Of a DNA stretch of 64,000 bases, positions 49,867 through 62,173 are shown one piece after another. The notes beneath the pieces are model-generated. The model saw only the letters and a list, made by a program, of their open reading frames with translations, was not told the origin of the DNA and did not search any database. Position 1 is the first letter of the stretch; each line of letters begins with the position of its first letter. The position numbers and the translations under genes are program-made. Source of the stretch: Candidatus Pantoea haifensis. GTDB lineage: Bacteria > Pseudomonadota > Gammaproteobacteria > Enterobacterales > Enterobacteriaceae. Location: assembly GCA_018842655.1 (NCBI GenBank), contig JAGTWN010000004.1:682001-746000 (forward strand), written 5' to 3'.

Positions 49867-50964
49867 ACGGCAGCACTACCTCCCAGCTGGCGACCCAGTT
49901 AACCGCCATTTTCTGGTTTAGCGAGTGGTCAAAATCGGGATCGTCTTCATTAAAGAATTCACTGACCGTTACCAATTTGCCATTTTCCAGCTCGACGGTC
50001 GATTCCAGCGTCATGCCTTTGTAATTACGTTCGCGAACATAACCCATTAATCCCTCAACGGCGCTGTCGCCGTGGATCTCTTCAACGCGTAAATCTTCCG
50101 GGCGCAGCATCACGTGCAGCCTGTCGCCTTTTTTACCGGGAAATGGCAATGAATGTCACACTCACGGCCTTCAACGCGAGCACGGATCAGTGGCGTGTTT
50201 TCAGTAGCAACAACCTCGGCATCAAAAACGTTAATTTCACCGATGAAGCGCGCTACAAACAGATTTTTGGGTTCTTCATAAATTTCCCGCGGGGTGCCGT
50301 CTTGTTCAATGTTGCCGTTGCGCATCACGACGATACGATCGGACATCGTCAGCGCCTCTTCCTGATCGTGCGTCACAAAGACAAAGGTAATACCGAGTTT
50401 ACGCTGCAATGCTTTTAACTCGTTCTGCATCTGTCGGCGCAATTTGTAATCCAGGGCGGATAACGACTCATCCAGTAACAACACCTCAGGACGATTGACG
50501 ACTGCACGTGCAATCGCAACACGCTGCTGCTGGCCACCTGATAATTGATGCGGACGACGATCGGCGAACGCATCGAGTTGCACCATAGCCAGAGCTTCGT
50601 TAACGCGAGTGGTAATGTCGGCGTTGGGCGTTTTCTGCATGCGCAAACCAAACGCGACGTTCTCAAATACCGACATATGTGGAAACAGCGCATAACTTTG
50701 GAACACCGTATTCACATGACGATGTTCAGCAGGCGTGTCGGTAATATCGCGGTTATCTAACGTAATGCGGCCGCTGTCAGCCTGTTCCAGTCCTGCGATG
50801 AGGCGCAAAATGGTTGTTTTGCCACAGCCAGAAGGGCCAAGCAGCGTAATGAACTCACCGTGACGAATAGTCAGGTTGAAGTCTTTAATGATGGATTTGC
50901 CATCGAAAGCTTTACTGATGCCAGAAAGCGTAACCAGCGCCTGGTGTGCGCGTGTTTGCGTCAT
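49850..50964 (-). CDS. potA: PotA, spermidine/putrescine importer ATPase (frame broken once)
   Basis: ABC ATPase of the polyamine importer. It starts [21 protein letters not shown]. Walker [10 protein letters not shown], signature LSGGQQQR, Walker [12 protein letters not shown], then the C-terminal regulatory (TOBE) domain. The frame breaks in the T run 50129-50134 (plus strand). One more base gives [21 protein letters not shown]. First gene of potABCD; the stop lies inside potB. Confidence 0.95.
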
Positions 50965-51275
50965 TTTAGTCTCAGTCTGTCAAAGTCAAACAGGTTACAG
51001 CATAGCTGTTTATGTCAGCCAGCCAGCAAGAAGGGCCGGATAATACCTGAAAAATATAGCAATGCCATGTTTTGCCAGCGATAAAGCAAGATAAAAGGCT
51101 GTCTGTTGAAGTTGCTGGGAGACTCGCCGCAAAACAATGAACGCAAAGCAGCTTTTTACGTTTATAGACTTCCCGAAACAAGCCAGAGAGCGTTAACCTG
51201 TCTGATAATAGTGTGACGCAGCATCGCGTCTGGCTTGTCTGTTAATAATAACGACAGCAATTTTGAGGATGGTAA
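50965..51275. other. Divergent potA/pepT control region
   Basis: A gap of 311 bases without a gene. It must hold the potABCD and pepT promoters. E. coli pepT is activated by FNR, but I see no TTGAT-N4-ATCAA box here. A GAGG ribosome site precedes pepT at 51265-51268. Nothing else is definable by eye. Confidence 0.5.
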
Positions 51276-52505
51276 ATGGATCAGTTACTCGATCGCTTTT
51301 TAAGTTATGTGGCAGTGGAAACGCAGGCGAAACCTCAGGCGCGTCAGGTGCCGAGCAGCGAAGGCCAGTGGACGCTTGCCCGTCAGTTACAGGAAGAGTT
51401 GCTGGCGTTGGGTTTTGTCGACGTCACGTTGAGCGATCACTGCTGTGTAATGGGCACTCTTCCTGCCAATGTTGACTGGCCAACGCCGGTCATTGGCTTT
51501 ATTTCGCATATGGATACTTCACCTGATTTCACCGCGAAGAATGTCACGCCACAAATCATTGAGAATTATCGTGGAGGGGATATCGCACTGGGCAAAGGCA
51601 ACGAAGTGCTGTCGCCGGTGATGTTCCCGATACTGCATAAGCTTATCGGTCATACGCTGATTACGACCGATGGCAAAACGCTGTTAGGTGCAGATGATAA
51701 AGCGGGTATTGCTGAAATCATGACGGCGATGGCGCATCTGGCACAAAGTGATATCCCGCATGGTGCGATTCGGGTTGCCTTTACGCCCGATGAAGAAATT
51801 GGTCGCGGGACATCCTATTTTGACGTCGAAGGCTTCGCTGCCGACTGGGCTTATACCGTAGACGGCAGCGATTTGGGCGAATTTGAGTATGAAAACTTCA
51901 ATGCCGCCTCCGCGACGGTAAAAATCGTCGGGAACAATGTGCATCCGGGCAGCGCAAAAGGGGTAATGGTAAATGCACTTGAGCTGGCTACGCAGTTTCA
52001 TATGGCGGTTCCCGCGAATGAAAAGCCGCAATATACTGATGGCTATGAGGGTTTTTACCATCTGCATCAGATGAAAGGTACGGTAGAAAATGCCGAATTA
52101 CTTTATATCATTCGCGATTTTGACACGGACAGCTTTGAGCAGCGTAAACAGACCCTTGAAAATATTGCGCAGGAAATCACTAAAGGGCTGCATCCCGATT
52201 GTTCGGTAAAAGTGGAGATCACTAACAGCTATCGCAACATGCGTGAAAAGGTTGAGCCGTACCCACATATTATTGATTTGGCGCTACAGGCGATGCGCGA
52301 CTGCGGCATTGAACCTAAAGTCAAACCGATCCGTGGTGGGACAGATGGTTCGGCGCTGTCGTGGAAAGGGTTGCCCTGTCCGAATCTGTTTACCGGCGGC
52401 TATAACTATCACGGCAAACATGAATTCGCTTCGCTGGATATTATGGAGCAGGCAGTCAAGGTGATCGTGCGACTGGCTGAACTGGCGGGGCAGAAGCAGA
52501 GTTAA
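51276..52505 (+). CDS. pepT: PepT, peptidase T (tripeptidase)
   Basis: Zinc aminopeptidase that cuts the N-terminal residue from tripeptides in the cytoplasm. The 409 residues have metal-ligand blocks [22 protein letters not shown] and the late NYHGKHEF. M20 family. Divergent from potA as in E. coli. Confidence 0.97.
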   Translation: MDQLLDRFLSYVAVETQAKPQARQVPSSEGQWTLARQLQEELLALGFVDVTLSDHCCVMGTLPANVDWPTPVIGFISHMDTSPDFTAKNVTPQIIENYRGGDIALGKGNEVLSPVMFPILHKLIGHTLITTDGKTLLGADDKAGIAEIMTAMAHLAQSDIPHGAIRVAFTPDEEIGRGTSYFDVEGFAADWAYTVDGSDLGEFEYENFNAASATVKIVGNNVHPGSAKGVMVNALELATQFHMAVPANEKPQYTDGYEGFYHLHQMKGTVENAELLYIIRDFDTDSFEQRKQTLENIAQEITKGLHPDCSVKVEITNSYRNMREKVEPYPHIIDLALQAMRDCGIEPKVKPIRGGTDGSALSWKGLPCPNLFTGGYNYHGKHEFASLDIMEQAVKVIVRLAELAGQKQS

Positions 52506-52594
52506 GCCGTCTGCGCAATGTCCGCCGCGTCGCCCTTGTCCCCGCAGAAAGGGGATACAGCCAAAGGCTATTAGCGAGCGGGCAGCGCATTGCG

Positions 52595-52626
52595 CCTTGC
52601 TTCTCCCTCAATCTGGAGAAGCAAGG
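52595..52626. repeat. Perfect 12-bp inverted repeat between pepT and roxA
   Basis: CCTTGCTTCTCC pairs with GGAGAAGCAAGG around an 8-base loop, between convergent genes. No T run follows on either strand. It could be a Rho-independent terminator lacking the U tract, or a dispersed palindromic repeat. Confidence 0.6.
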
Positions 52627-52649
52627 AGGACGATAGCCTGCACGAAGAC

Positions 52650-53772
52650 TTATTCGCCGCTGAAGTACCAGTAACCTGCATTCACTAACGCGGCGATCTG
52701 CGCTAATACCGACGGATCGTCCAGTGCATCACCCAACTCTTCCAGTGAAATGTCATGATGATGCGCTAATACCGTCAGCACTTCCGGGTGCGAGCACTCA
52801 ACACGTTCACCGTTGACATAAACGGCGTCACCCAGCGTCAAAACGCGCAGTCCCCCAAGACGGGAAAGCACATCACCGGATTGCAGCGCATCGTAAATTT
52901 CATCGGGTTGGTAAGGTGGCTCCGGTGGGGCAACATCCAGCTCGTGGCGTGATTGTGAAATAAATTCGCCAAACCAGCGCGCAAAATGTTCCGGCTGGTT
53001 AATCACGTCCAGCATCACCTGACGCACACCTTCAATTTCCTGCGGTAAAATCTGTGAAGGGCAATCGCGTGAGGGGACGTCCGGATCGGTATAGCGGTAG
53101 CTGCCTAATTCATTTGCTAAGGCGTAATCAGCAAAGCCGCTGATCAATTCACGGCCACTTGGCGCACGGAAGCCAACTGAATAGTTGAGCGCGTTTTCCA
53201 GCGAGTAGCCTTCATGTGGGAATCCTGGCGGAATATAAAGAATATCGCCTGGTTCCATCTCTTCATCAATAATGGCGTCGAAAGGTTCAACCTGTAGCAA
53301 ATCAGGGTGTGGACAATGTTGCTTCATGGGCACCTTTTCACCGACGCGCCAGCGACGACGGCCTGTACCCTGAATAATAAACACATCGTATTGATCGAGG
53401 TGCGGTCCAACGCCACCGCCTGGCACGGCAAAAGAGATCATCAGATCATCAATGCGCCAGTCGGGCAAAAAACGAAATGGTCGCATTAATGCTGCTGAAG
53501 GCTCATGCCAGTTGTTCACCGCCTGAACCAACAACGACCAGTCGTTTTCACCAAGATGATCGTAGCTTTCAAACGGACCGTGGCTGACCTGCCATTTGCC
53601 ATTTTTGGCTGACCAGGCGGCTGTCTACTTCGTTTTCCATCGCCAGCCCGGCCAGCTCATCAGGAGAAATGGGATCGATAAAATTTTTGAAACCACGTTT
53701 TAACACGACCGGGCGTTTTTGCCAGTAGCGTTGAATAAAATCGGGCCAGTTGAGATCGAGCTGATAGTCCAT
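52650..53772 (-). CDS. roxA: RoxA (YcfD), ribosomal protein uL16 arginine hydroxylase (frame broken once)
   Basis: Fe(II)/2-oxoglutarate oxygenase of the JmjC type that hydroxylates Arg81 of uL16 in E. coli. It starts MDYQLDLNWPDFIQRYWQKRP. The metal motif is HLDQYDVF with a later His. The C-terminal winged-helix part is present. The frame breaks at the T run 53602-53606 (plus strand). Here either two bases are missing (SQKNGKWQVSHGPF, same length as E. coli) or one is extra (SQNGKWQVS). It is the only break that a single missing base does not explain. Confidence 0.93.
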
Positions 53773-53828
53773 AAAAGGTTCCGCTTAGGGCTGTAAATGC
53801 CAGCAAGTATAACAGCCCGCGCGCCTTT

Positions 53829-55288
53829 CTACTCGCGACGATATTCGACTTCCTGGCGCTGAAAAATCACTTCCATACGAGCACCGCCTGACGCACTGTT
53901 CGAGGCGATGATTTTTCCTGCGTATTGTTCAAGAATGTCGCGAGCCACTGCCAGACCCAGCCCTTGTCCCGGACGCAACGTATCGGCGCGCTGGCCCCGA
54001 ACAAAAATCAGATCGCGTTTGCTTTCAGGAATGCCAGGACCATCATCATCAATGTAAATATGCAGTGATTTTTCATTTTGATAGGCGCTGATTTCAATAA
54101 ACTCCAGACAATATTTGCAGGCGTTATCTAACACATTGCCCAGCACTTCCATGAAGTCATTCTGGTCACCGACAAAGATCAGTTCAGGTGAAATGTCCAG
54201 CGTAATGGCTACGCCTTTGCGTTGATAAACTTTATTTAACGCGGAGCATAAGCTGTCGAGCAAGCCAGACACTGAATGCAAATCGCGCTGTAGAGGATTG
54301 TGATCGGCCTGCATACTGGCGCGATGCAAATAATAACCAATCTGCTGTGAGATACGGCTGATTTGTTCCAGCATCACAGGTTCAGCCTCTTCAATGGTCA
54401 GCTCCTTGCCTCCGCGCAGTGAGCGCAGTGTGCTCTGTAGCACGGCCAGCGGCGTTTTCAGGCTGTGGGTGAGATCGGACAGGGTTGTCCGATAGCGCAT
54501 ATAGCGTTGACGTTCGTTCGTTAATAACAGGTTGAGGTTGCGAACCAGGCTGCGCAACTCCTGGGAGGATTGTCTCCCAGATTTTCACGCTGGCTGGTTT
54601 CGAGCTCACGCACCTGCTGAGTGAGATCGCGAATAGGGCGTAAACTCCAGTGCGCAGCCAGCCATAATAGCGGAATGATCAATATGAGGTTAGCGGCTAA
54701 AACGTAGCTGAACCACGACCAGACCACATCAGAATGTTGCAACTCCTGAGGTATTGAATCCACGACCACAATGGTCAGGGCAGGAAGATTCGTGGTCGCA
54801 TCATAGCGGTTTACGGCTACAGAGTGGGTAAATGTATCATCGCTGTCTGTATCCCAGGCATGCAGGCGGCGTTGTGCTGAAAGGTTGTTTCCCATCGCTG
54901 CCAGGCTGGTGCGATTACTGGTATCAATTTCATAGAAGTCGGGTTTCAGTAGCCAGTCCCGATGGATCTTGCTGCGAATATCCGGTACGTCGCGTTGCTG
55001 CCATAACAGTTTGCCGTGTTCATCATAAATAAACACCAGCGTCGGAAAATTAAGCGTCATGCGCTCCGGTTGGGCGATGGTGAGCTGATTGTTTTGCCAT
55101 TGGGCGAGGGTAAAAAACAAATTGCTTTCACCGCGCATTACGCGATAGGTGTTTTTATCGAAGCTCACCACATAACCGATAACCGCCACCATGCCATAAG
55201 AGAGCGACAGAAACAGCACAATGGCCGCTGACGCCAGTAAGAAGCGGGCGCGTAGCGAAATAGGGCGGTAACGTTTAAACCAGGCCAT
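53829..55288 (-). CDS. phoQ: PhoQ, sensor histidine kinase (frame broken once)
   Basis: Senses low Mg2+, acid pH and cationic peptides in the periplasm. Two membrane helices flank the sensor domain; HAMP domain, then His in [13 protein letters not shown] and the ATPase blocks [10 protein letters not shown] and DDGPGIP. The frame breaks in the G run 54563-54565 (plus strand). One more base gives [14 protein letters not shown]. The sensor acidic patch (DTDSDD) has fewer acidic residues than the E. coli EDDDDAE segment. Two bases separate it from phoP. Confidence 0.95.
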
Positions 55289-55290
55289 GG

Positions 55291-55958
55291 TTACAGATCA
55301 AAGCGATAACCCTGACCGCGTACCGTAGCGATAACCTCGTTGGGATAGAGCGCCAGGATTTTTTACGCAGGCGTCCCATTAACACGTCAATGGTGTGGCT
55401 TTCACGCAGCTCTGCATCGGGATAGAGTTGTAGCATAAGTGAGTCTTTACTAACCACTTTGCCTGCATTGCGGATTAAGGTTTCAACAATGGTATATTCA
55501 AATGCGGTAAGCTTGACAGGCTGCTCGTTAATAGCCAGTTCGCGTCGTGACAAATCAACCTGAAATGGCGTCATATCAATGATTTGCGAAGCATGACCGC
55601 TGTTGCGACGCATCAGTGCCTGCAGGCGTGCTGCCACTTCTTCAATATGAAACGGCTTAGTGACATAATCGTCAGCACCCGCTTCAAGCGCCTCCACCTT
55701 GGCCTGCCAGCCTTCACGTGCAGTAAGCACTAAGATCGGCTGACGTACAGCATCACTGCGCCAGCGGCGAATAAGCGACATGCCATCTTCATCCGGCAAG
55801 CCCAAATCAACCAGCGCAATATCCGGCAAATGTTCCTGAAGGAAATAATCAGCCTCTTTGGCGTCTTCGGCGGCATCTACCTGATGACCCATTTCACGTA
55901 ATTGTACGGCGAGATGGTGACGTAGCAGGGCATTATCTTCTACAACCAAAACACGCAT
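55291..55958 (-). CDS. phoP: PhoP, response regulator (frame broken once)
   Basis: OmpR-type regulator of Mg2+ starvation and envelope genes. Phosphorylated Asp51 in [15 protein letters not shown]-binding domain with [15 protein letters not shown]. The frame breaks in the T run 55359-55364 (plus strand). One more base gives [25 protein letters not shown] and a stop at 55291, with the usual 223 residues or so. As written, the recognition wing is lost. Confidence 0.95.
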
Positions 55959-55996
55959 AGAATTTCCTTACTTTTAGAACAAAAAGAATGAAAGAA

Positions 55997-56031
55997 AGTA
56001 TACGCGACGGGAACTAAACAGCAGGTTAACG
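55997..56031 (-). promoter_or_regulatory. PhoP-autoregulated promoter with PhoP box
   Basis: On the minus strand CGTTAA, 5 bases, TGTTTA (56015-56031) forms a PhoP box (direct repeat of (T/G)GTTTA spaced by 5). It is followed 12 bases on by the -10 TATACT (55997-56002). This spacing is the known layout of PhoP-activated promoters, where the box replaces the -35. It supports positive feedback on phoPQ. Confidence 0.75.
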
Positions 56032-56063
56032 CAGACCGGCGTCAACCGGCCTGCAAAGAGGAG

Positions 56064-57476
<1,413 letters not shown>

Positions 57477-58118
57477 TTAGTAAGTCAGTGGCAGCCGGGA
57501 TAATAAGTTTTTTGCCTCGCGCAACAGGCGCTGGCGAGAGAACATTAACTGCAAACGGCCACCACCAACCTGTTGCCAGAGTACAGCAGCGCGAATACCC
57601 GCCAGCAGCGTGGCGCGGACTTTACTTTGCAATTGCGAATTTTGCAGTACCGATGGCGAGCCGGTTACCTGAATACGTGGCCCGAGCGGACTAATCACAT
57701 CGACATAGATACCTGCCATTGCGCTGACAATGGTATCGGACTCCAGCTCGTAGTGCGCCAGCTGACGGTCCAGTTGACTAATGCGCTGCGCCAGCGTGGC
57801 CATTGCTTGCTTGTTGACGCTCAGCTTGCGCTCCAGCACCATCATGCTCAGGGTATAACGCGTTAATTCAGCGCCTGCGCCCTGACGGCTGCTGCTGTTG
57901 AGCACCGCTATCAGCGTTTCCAGACCCAGACGCAAATTAGCTTCGTCGTTACCAAACACTGCTAATGTTGATGCGGGATTGAGATCCAGTACGCTGCGCA
58001 GCGATACACTGAGCGGCTCAGGCGGACATTGCCCCTGATGCGCAAGCTGCTGAACCAGATGTGCGGCCTGGCAAATACCGGCCAGCGCGAGCGTGATTTC
58101 TTGATAATTCTTAGCCAC
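57477..58118 (-). CDS. hflD: HflD, regulator of lysogenisation
   Basis: Membrane-associated all-helical protein; in E. coli it binds lambda CII and lowers lysogeny. I chose the GTG start at 58118 ([22 protein letters not shown], 213 residues, same as E. coli); an open frame continues upstream into mnmA without family similarity. Always between purB and mnmA. Confidence 0.95.
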   Translation of the reverse strand: MAKNYQEITLALAGICQAAHLVQQLAHQGQCPPEPLSVSLRSVLDLNPASTLAVFGNDEANLRLGLETLIAVLNSSSRQGAGAELTRYTLSMMVLERKLSVNKQAMATLAQRISQLDRQLAHYELESDTIVSAMAGIYVDVISPLGPRIQVTGSPSVLQNSQLQSKVRATLLAGIRAAVLWQQVGGGRLQLMFSRQRLLREAKNLLSRLPLTY

Positions 58119-58152
58119 GGTTACTCCTGTGTACGCGTTGTTAAGGTCGACG

Positions 58153-59276
58153 TTACGCGGCAACCCACGGCAGGCGTTCTTCAATAATACCGCCGCCGAG
58201 GCAGACGTCGCCAAGATAAAACACCGCGGACTGACCTGGTGTGACCGCTGCAACAGGCTCGTCGAAACGCACTTCAATGCGATCATCGCCGTGCGGAATA
58301 ATTTCGCAAGGAATATCGGTCTGGCGATAGCGGGTTTTCACGCTACAGCGCAGTGGCGCGGTTACTGGCTGGCGGCTTACCCAGTGTAATTGCTGGGCAA
58401 TCAGGCCGATCGACATCAGGCGCGGATGGTCGCCGCCTTGCGCAACAATCAGGCGGTTACGCGCAACGTCTTTATCCACCACATACCAGGGATCGTCTTT
58501 GCTCTCTTTCATGCCGCCAATCCCCAGACCTTTACGCTGACCCAGCGTGTGGTACATCAGACCCTGATGCTCACCGACAACCTGGCCGTCAACGGTCTCG
58601 ATTTCACCGGGTTGCGCAGGCAGATAACGTGCCAGGAAATCACGGAATTTGCGCTCACCAATAAAGCAGATGCCGGTAGAGTCTTTCTTTTTCGCCGTAA
58701 TCAGATCGAGCTGCTCGGCAATACGACGGACTTCCGGTTTCTCCAGTTCACCCACCGGAAACAGGCTTTGAGCAATCTGCTGGTGGCTAAGCGTATAAAG
58801 AAAATAGCTTTGGTCTTTGTTGCCATCCAGGCCACGCAGCAGGCGGCTTTGGCCGTCAACATCCTGACGACGCACATAATGTCCGGTCGCAATGAGATCC
58901 GCGCCCAGATCCTCTGCTGCGAATTCAAGGAACGCTTTGAATTTAATCTCTTTATTGCAGAGGATATCGGGGTTCGGCGTGCGGCCCGCTTTATACTCTT
59001 CGAGAAAATGCTCAAAGACGTTATCCCAGTATTCGGCCGCAAAGTTGACTTTATGCAGCCTGATGCCGAGCTTATCGCAAACGGCTTGCGCATCCGCCAG
59101 ATCGTCCGCAGCGGTACAATACTCCTCGCCGTCGTCTTCCTCCCAGTTTTTCATAAACAGGCCTTCAACCTGATAGCCTTGCTGTTGCAGCAACCAGGCG
59201 GAAACGGAAGAATCGACGCCGCCGGACATACCGACGATCACTTTTTCTGGCTGTTGCTCTGGATAGTCTCAGACAT
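58153..59276 (-). CDS. mnmA: MnmA, tRNA 2-thiouridylase (frame broken near start)
   Basis: Adds sulphur to U34 of Lys, Glu and Gln tRNAs. PP-loop [13 protein letters not shown], catalytic Cys in [12 protein letters not shown] and [12 protein letters not shown]. The true start is at 59276 ([20 protein letters not shown]). The T run 59242-59246 (plus strand) lacks one base, so as written the first 12 codons end in a stop and the frame starts late. About 374 residues when repaired. Confidence 0.95.
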
Positions 59277-59315
59277 CACATGCTCGCATAACATTAAAAC
59301 AGGCGGCGTATTCTA

Positions 59316-59789
59316 TCATGCGTCGGTGTGGCGCGCACCCTCGTGAATCGGCCAGTTGAACGGGTTGATAAGATGCAAAGGGTAGCGCGCGCCCTGCTGC
59401 CACAGGCGAACACTTTCTGCCACCAGCGGCGATCGCAGGTTATCCGCAGCCAGAATCTGGGCTGGCGGCAGCCACCAGCAGCAATCGATGTCGCTGTCCT
59501 GCGGGGTCGTTACCTGCTTTTCAGCCAGATCGAGTCCAAAAAGAAAACGCACAAAAGGTGTATTGTCGGGTGCTATCCACTGCTGAACGCCAAGAAAATA
59601 GTCCATTGACGAGGCGATGCCGGTTTCCTCGAATAATTCACGCTGTGCCGCCGCCAGGAGGGTTTCATCCGCCTCCAGATGACCGGCGGGCTGATTCCAG
59701 GTCGCACGGCCATTGATTTGCTCTTCAACCACTAACAGTTCGCCTTCAGCCTGTACCAGGCAGGCAACAGTGACATGAGGTTTAAACAT
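59316..59789 (-). CDS. nudJ: NudJ, Nudix phosphatase
   Basis: Nudix hydrolase that acts on HMP-PP and nucleoside tri- and diphosphates. It has 157 residues, with the Nudix box [22 protein letters not shown] in part (Glu and REx2EE residues present). It starts [17 protein letters not shown]. Lies between mnmA and rluE as in E. coli. Confidence 0.96.
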   Translation of the reverse strand: MFKPHVTVACLVQAEGELLVVEEQINGRATWNQPAGHLEADETLLAAAQRELFEETGIASSMDYFLGVQQWIAPDNTPFVRFLFGLDLAEKQVTTPQDSDIDCCWWLPPAQILAADNLRSPLVAESVRLWQQGARYPLHLINPFNWPIHEGARHTDA

Positions 59790-59836
59790 CGATTCTCCGC
59801 AATTGTTAACCTGACGTTATAAAAAACCGCAGGGTT

Positions 59837-60505
59837 TTAGATCAAATCAGTAATGTCACGCCACGCGCCTGGCGCAAGATTATCTAACGTGTGAGGACCC
59901 ATCGAATAGCGAATCAAACGCAACGTTGGAAAACCAATATGGGCGGTCATACGGCGAACCTGACGGTTTCGCCCCTCATATAAAGTGATTTTTAACCACT
60001 GAGTTGGGCTGTTTTTTCGTTCACGAATCGGCGGCTGGCGTGCCCACAGCCAAAGCGGTTCAGTGACTTTTTCGATGCCAGCTGGCAGGGTTAAGCCATC
60101 TTTCAGATTAACGCCATCTCGCAATGGTTGCAGATCCTGCTCCTGCGGCTCGCCTTCAACCTGCACATAATAAACCTTTCCGGTGCGCTTGCCGGGCTGC
60201 GTCAGCGCCGCCTGCAAGGCGCCATCATTGGTCAGCACCATCAGGCCTTCACTGTCGCGATCGAGTCGTCCGGCAGCATAGACATCGCTGACGCTAATGA
60301 AGTTTTTCAGCGTGCGACGTCCCGCTTCGTCGGTAAACTGCGGCAGAACATCAAAGGGTTTGTTAAAAAGTATGACGCGCCGCGGCGCATCTGGCCGTGA
60401 AAAAGTGCGCCGTGCCGCACGTAGCGGATGGCTGAATCGTTTATCCCGGTGAATTCGGTGAGAAGTTTTTCGCATAAGCTTTGCAGTCAGAAACAAACGG
60501 CGCAT
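59837..60505 (-). CDS. rluE: RluE, 23S rRNA pseudouridine synthase
   Basis: RsuA-type synthase for pseudouridine 2457 of 23S rRNA. It has 222 residues, with a basic N-terminus and the catalytic Asp in [37 protein letters not shown] is the typical C-terminal block (in part). Divergent from icd. A later start is possible within the basic N-terminal tail. Confidence 0.95.
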   Translation of the reverse strand: MRRLFLTAKLMRKTSHRIHRDKRFSHPLRAARRTFSRPDAPRRVILFNKPFDVLPQFTDEAGRRTLKNFISVSDVYAAGRLDRDSEGLMVLTNDGALQAALTQPGKRTGKVYYVQVEGEPQEQDLQPLRDGVNLKDGLTLPAGIEKVTEPLWLWARQPPIRERKNSPTQWLKITLYEGRNRQVRRMTAHIGFPTLRLIRYSMGPHTLDNLAPGAWRDITDLI

Positions 60506-60554
60506 TATAACGCGAAATTGCGGTGATTGGCGTGGCGGAAATATTCAAGTAGTA

Positions 60555-60583
60555 TTGACGCGCATCTTACAAATCATTAACAA
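60555..60583 (+). promoter_or_regulatory. Candidate sigma-70 promoter of icd
   Basis: TTGACG at 60555-60560, 17 bases, then TAACAA at 60578-60583. The -10 is weak. GAAGGAGAGG provides a strong ribosome site before the ATG at 60607. Confidence 0.5.
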
Positions 60584-60606
60584 AAAATCGCTCGAAGGAG
60601 AGGTTA

Positions 60607-61857
60607 ATGGAAAGCAAAGTAGTTGTTCCGGCGGAAGGTCAAAAAATCACCCTGGATCAGGGAAAACTGGTGGTCCCGAATAACCCGATCATTCCTTACA
60701 TTGAAGGCGATGGTATCGGTGTTGACGTATCACCTGTGATGCTGAAAGTGGTTGATGCCGCTGTGAAGAAAGCCTACAACGGCGAGCGAAAAATCTCCTG
60801 GATGGAGATTTACACCGGTGAGAAATCCGTTGAACTTTACGGTCAGGATGTCTGGCTGCCGCAAGAAACCCTCGATTTAATCAAAGACTATCGCGTTGCC
60901 ATCAAAGGTCCACTGACGACCCCGGTTGGCGGCGGTATTCGCTCTCTGAACGTTGCGCTGCGTCAGGAACTCGACCTGTATGTTTGTCTGCGTCCGGTGC
61001 GTTACTACAAAGGCACACCAAGCCCGGTTAAGCGCCCCGAAGAGACTGATATGGTCATCTTCCGCGAAAACTCCGAAGATATCTATGCCGGTATCGAATG
61101 GAAAGCAGGCTCTGCTGAAGCAGATAAAGTGATCAAATTCCTGCGCGAAGAGATGGGCGTGAAGAAAATTCGCTTCCCGGAACAGTGCGGTATTGGCGTT
61201 AAGCCATGCTCGGAAGAGGGCACGAAGCGCCTGGTTCGCGCAGCAGTGGAATATACCATCACGAACGATCGTGACTCACTGACGCTGGTCCACAAAGGCA
61301 ACATCATGAAGTTCACCGAAGGTTCTTTCAAAGACTGGGGCTACCAGCTGGTGAAAGACGAATTCGGCGGCGAGCTGATCGATGGTGGCCCATGGATGAA
61401 GTTTAAAAACCCCAATACCGGTAAAGAGATCATTGTTAAAGATGTGATCGCCGATGCGTTCCTGCAGCAAATCCTGCTGCGTCCGGCTGAATATGACGTT
61501 ATCGCCTGTATGAACCTGAACGGTGACTACATTTCTGACGCCCTGGCGGCGCAGGTTGGCGGTATTGGTATCGCACCGGGCGCAAACATCGGTGACGAAT
61601 GTGCACTGTTCGAAGCAACGCACGGTACTGCACCGAAATATGCAGGTCAGGATAAAGTGAACCCAGGTTCCGTTATTCTGTCTGCAGAAATGATGCTGCG
61701 TCACATGGAATGGTTTGAAGCCGCCGACCTGATCGTTAAAGGTATGGAAGGCGCTATCGCCAACAAAACCGTGACCTATGACTTCGAACGTCTGATGGAT
61801 GGCGCTAAACTGCTGAAATGCTCAGAGTTTGGCGAGGCGATTATCGAAAACATGTAA
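60607..61857 (+). CDS. icd: Isocitrate dehydrogenase (NADP)
   Basis: Oxidises isocitrate to 2-oxoglutarate in the TCA cycle. It has 416 residues, the same as E. coli. Ser113 in [13 protein letters not shown] is the AceK phosphorylation site. NADP-binding residues lie in the C-terminal half ([17 protein letters not shown] in part). The gene is intact. Its 3' end is a known attachment site for lambdoid elements, and a decayed second copy of part of it lies at 63306-63371. Confidence 0.98.
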   Translation: MESKVVVPAEGQKITLDQGKLVVPNNPIIPYIEGDGIGVDVSPVMLKVVDAAVKKAYNGERKISWMEIYTGEKSVELYGQDVWLPQETLDLIKDYRVAIKGPLTTPVGGGIRSLNVALRQELDLYVCLRPVRYYKGTPSPVKRPEETDMVIFRENSEDIYAGIEWKAGSAEADKVIKFLREEMGVKKIRFPEQCGIGVKPCSEEGTKRLVRAAVEYTITNDRDSLTLVHKGNIMKFTEGSFKDWGYQLVKDEFGGELIDGGPWMKFKNPNTGKEIIVKDVIADAFLQQILLRPAEYDVIACMNLNGDYISDALAAQVGGIGIAPGANIGDECALFEATHGTAPKYAGQDKVNPGSVILSAEMMLRHMEWFEAADLIVKGMEGAIANKTVTYDFERLMDGAKLLKCSEFGEAIIENM

Positions 61858-61876
61858 TTTGTTTTCGTCATCAAAT

Positions 61877-61906
61877 TTCACGGTAGCACCTGCTACCGTG
61901 AATTTT
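61877..61906 (+). terminator. Intrinsic terminator after icd
   Basis: TTCACGGTAGCA pairs with TGCTACCGTGAA around a two-base centre (a 4-base loop in practice), followed by TTTT. It begins 20 bases past the icd stop. Confidence 0.78.
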
Positions 61907-62173
61907 AAAGCCTCAAATCCTTTTTCTGCAAAACTTCTGCAAAATCCTTCCCCAAAACTGGCTACCAAACAGGCTGTTCAGACGGCGATGACCGTGCGTG
62001 TGGCTCTGCCGCCAAATCAGATGCAGATATTCAAAATACAGCCACAGGAGCACCTTCATATTCTGTGGCAGAAACAACTGCAAACACGGATTCAGACAGT
62101 GCGATTACTGTTATCAACGCATTTATTAAGCTTACAGACTGATATTGCCGTGCTTACTTAAGCCCGTTTGGAG
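61907..62173. other. Gap after icd: direct repeats and an open frame without a start
   Basis: TTCTGCAAAA occurs twice in close direct repeat (61924-61933 and 61935-61944), like arm-type integrase sites. An ATG-less frame from 61909 to a TGA at 62140-62142 is open for 77 codons and reads Ser/Thr/Ala/Asp-rich (ends INAFIKLTD). It could be the leftover C-terminal part of a lost gene. No known protein is recognised. Treat as possible scar DNA. Confidence 0.4.

Noticed and set aside
58390-59346. A 318-codon plus-strand frame opposite mnmA
   Set aside because: It is the antisense of a conserved gene and has no family features.
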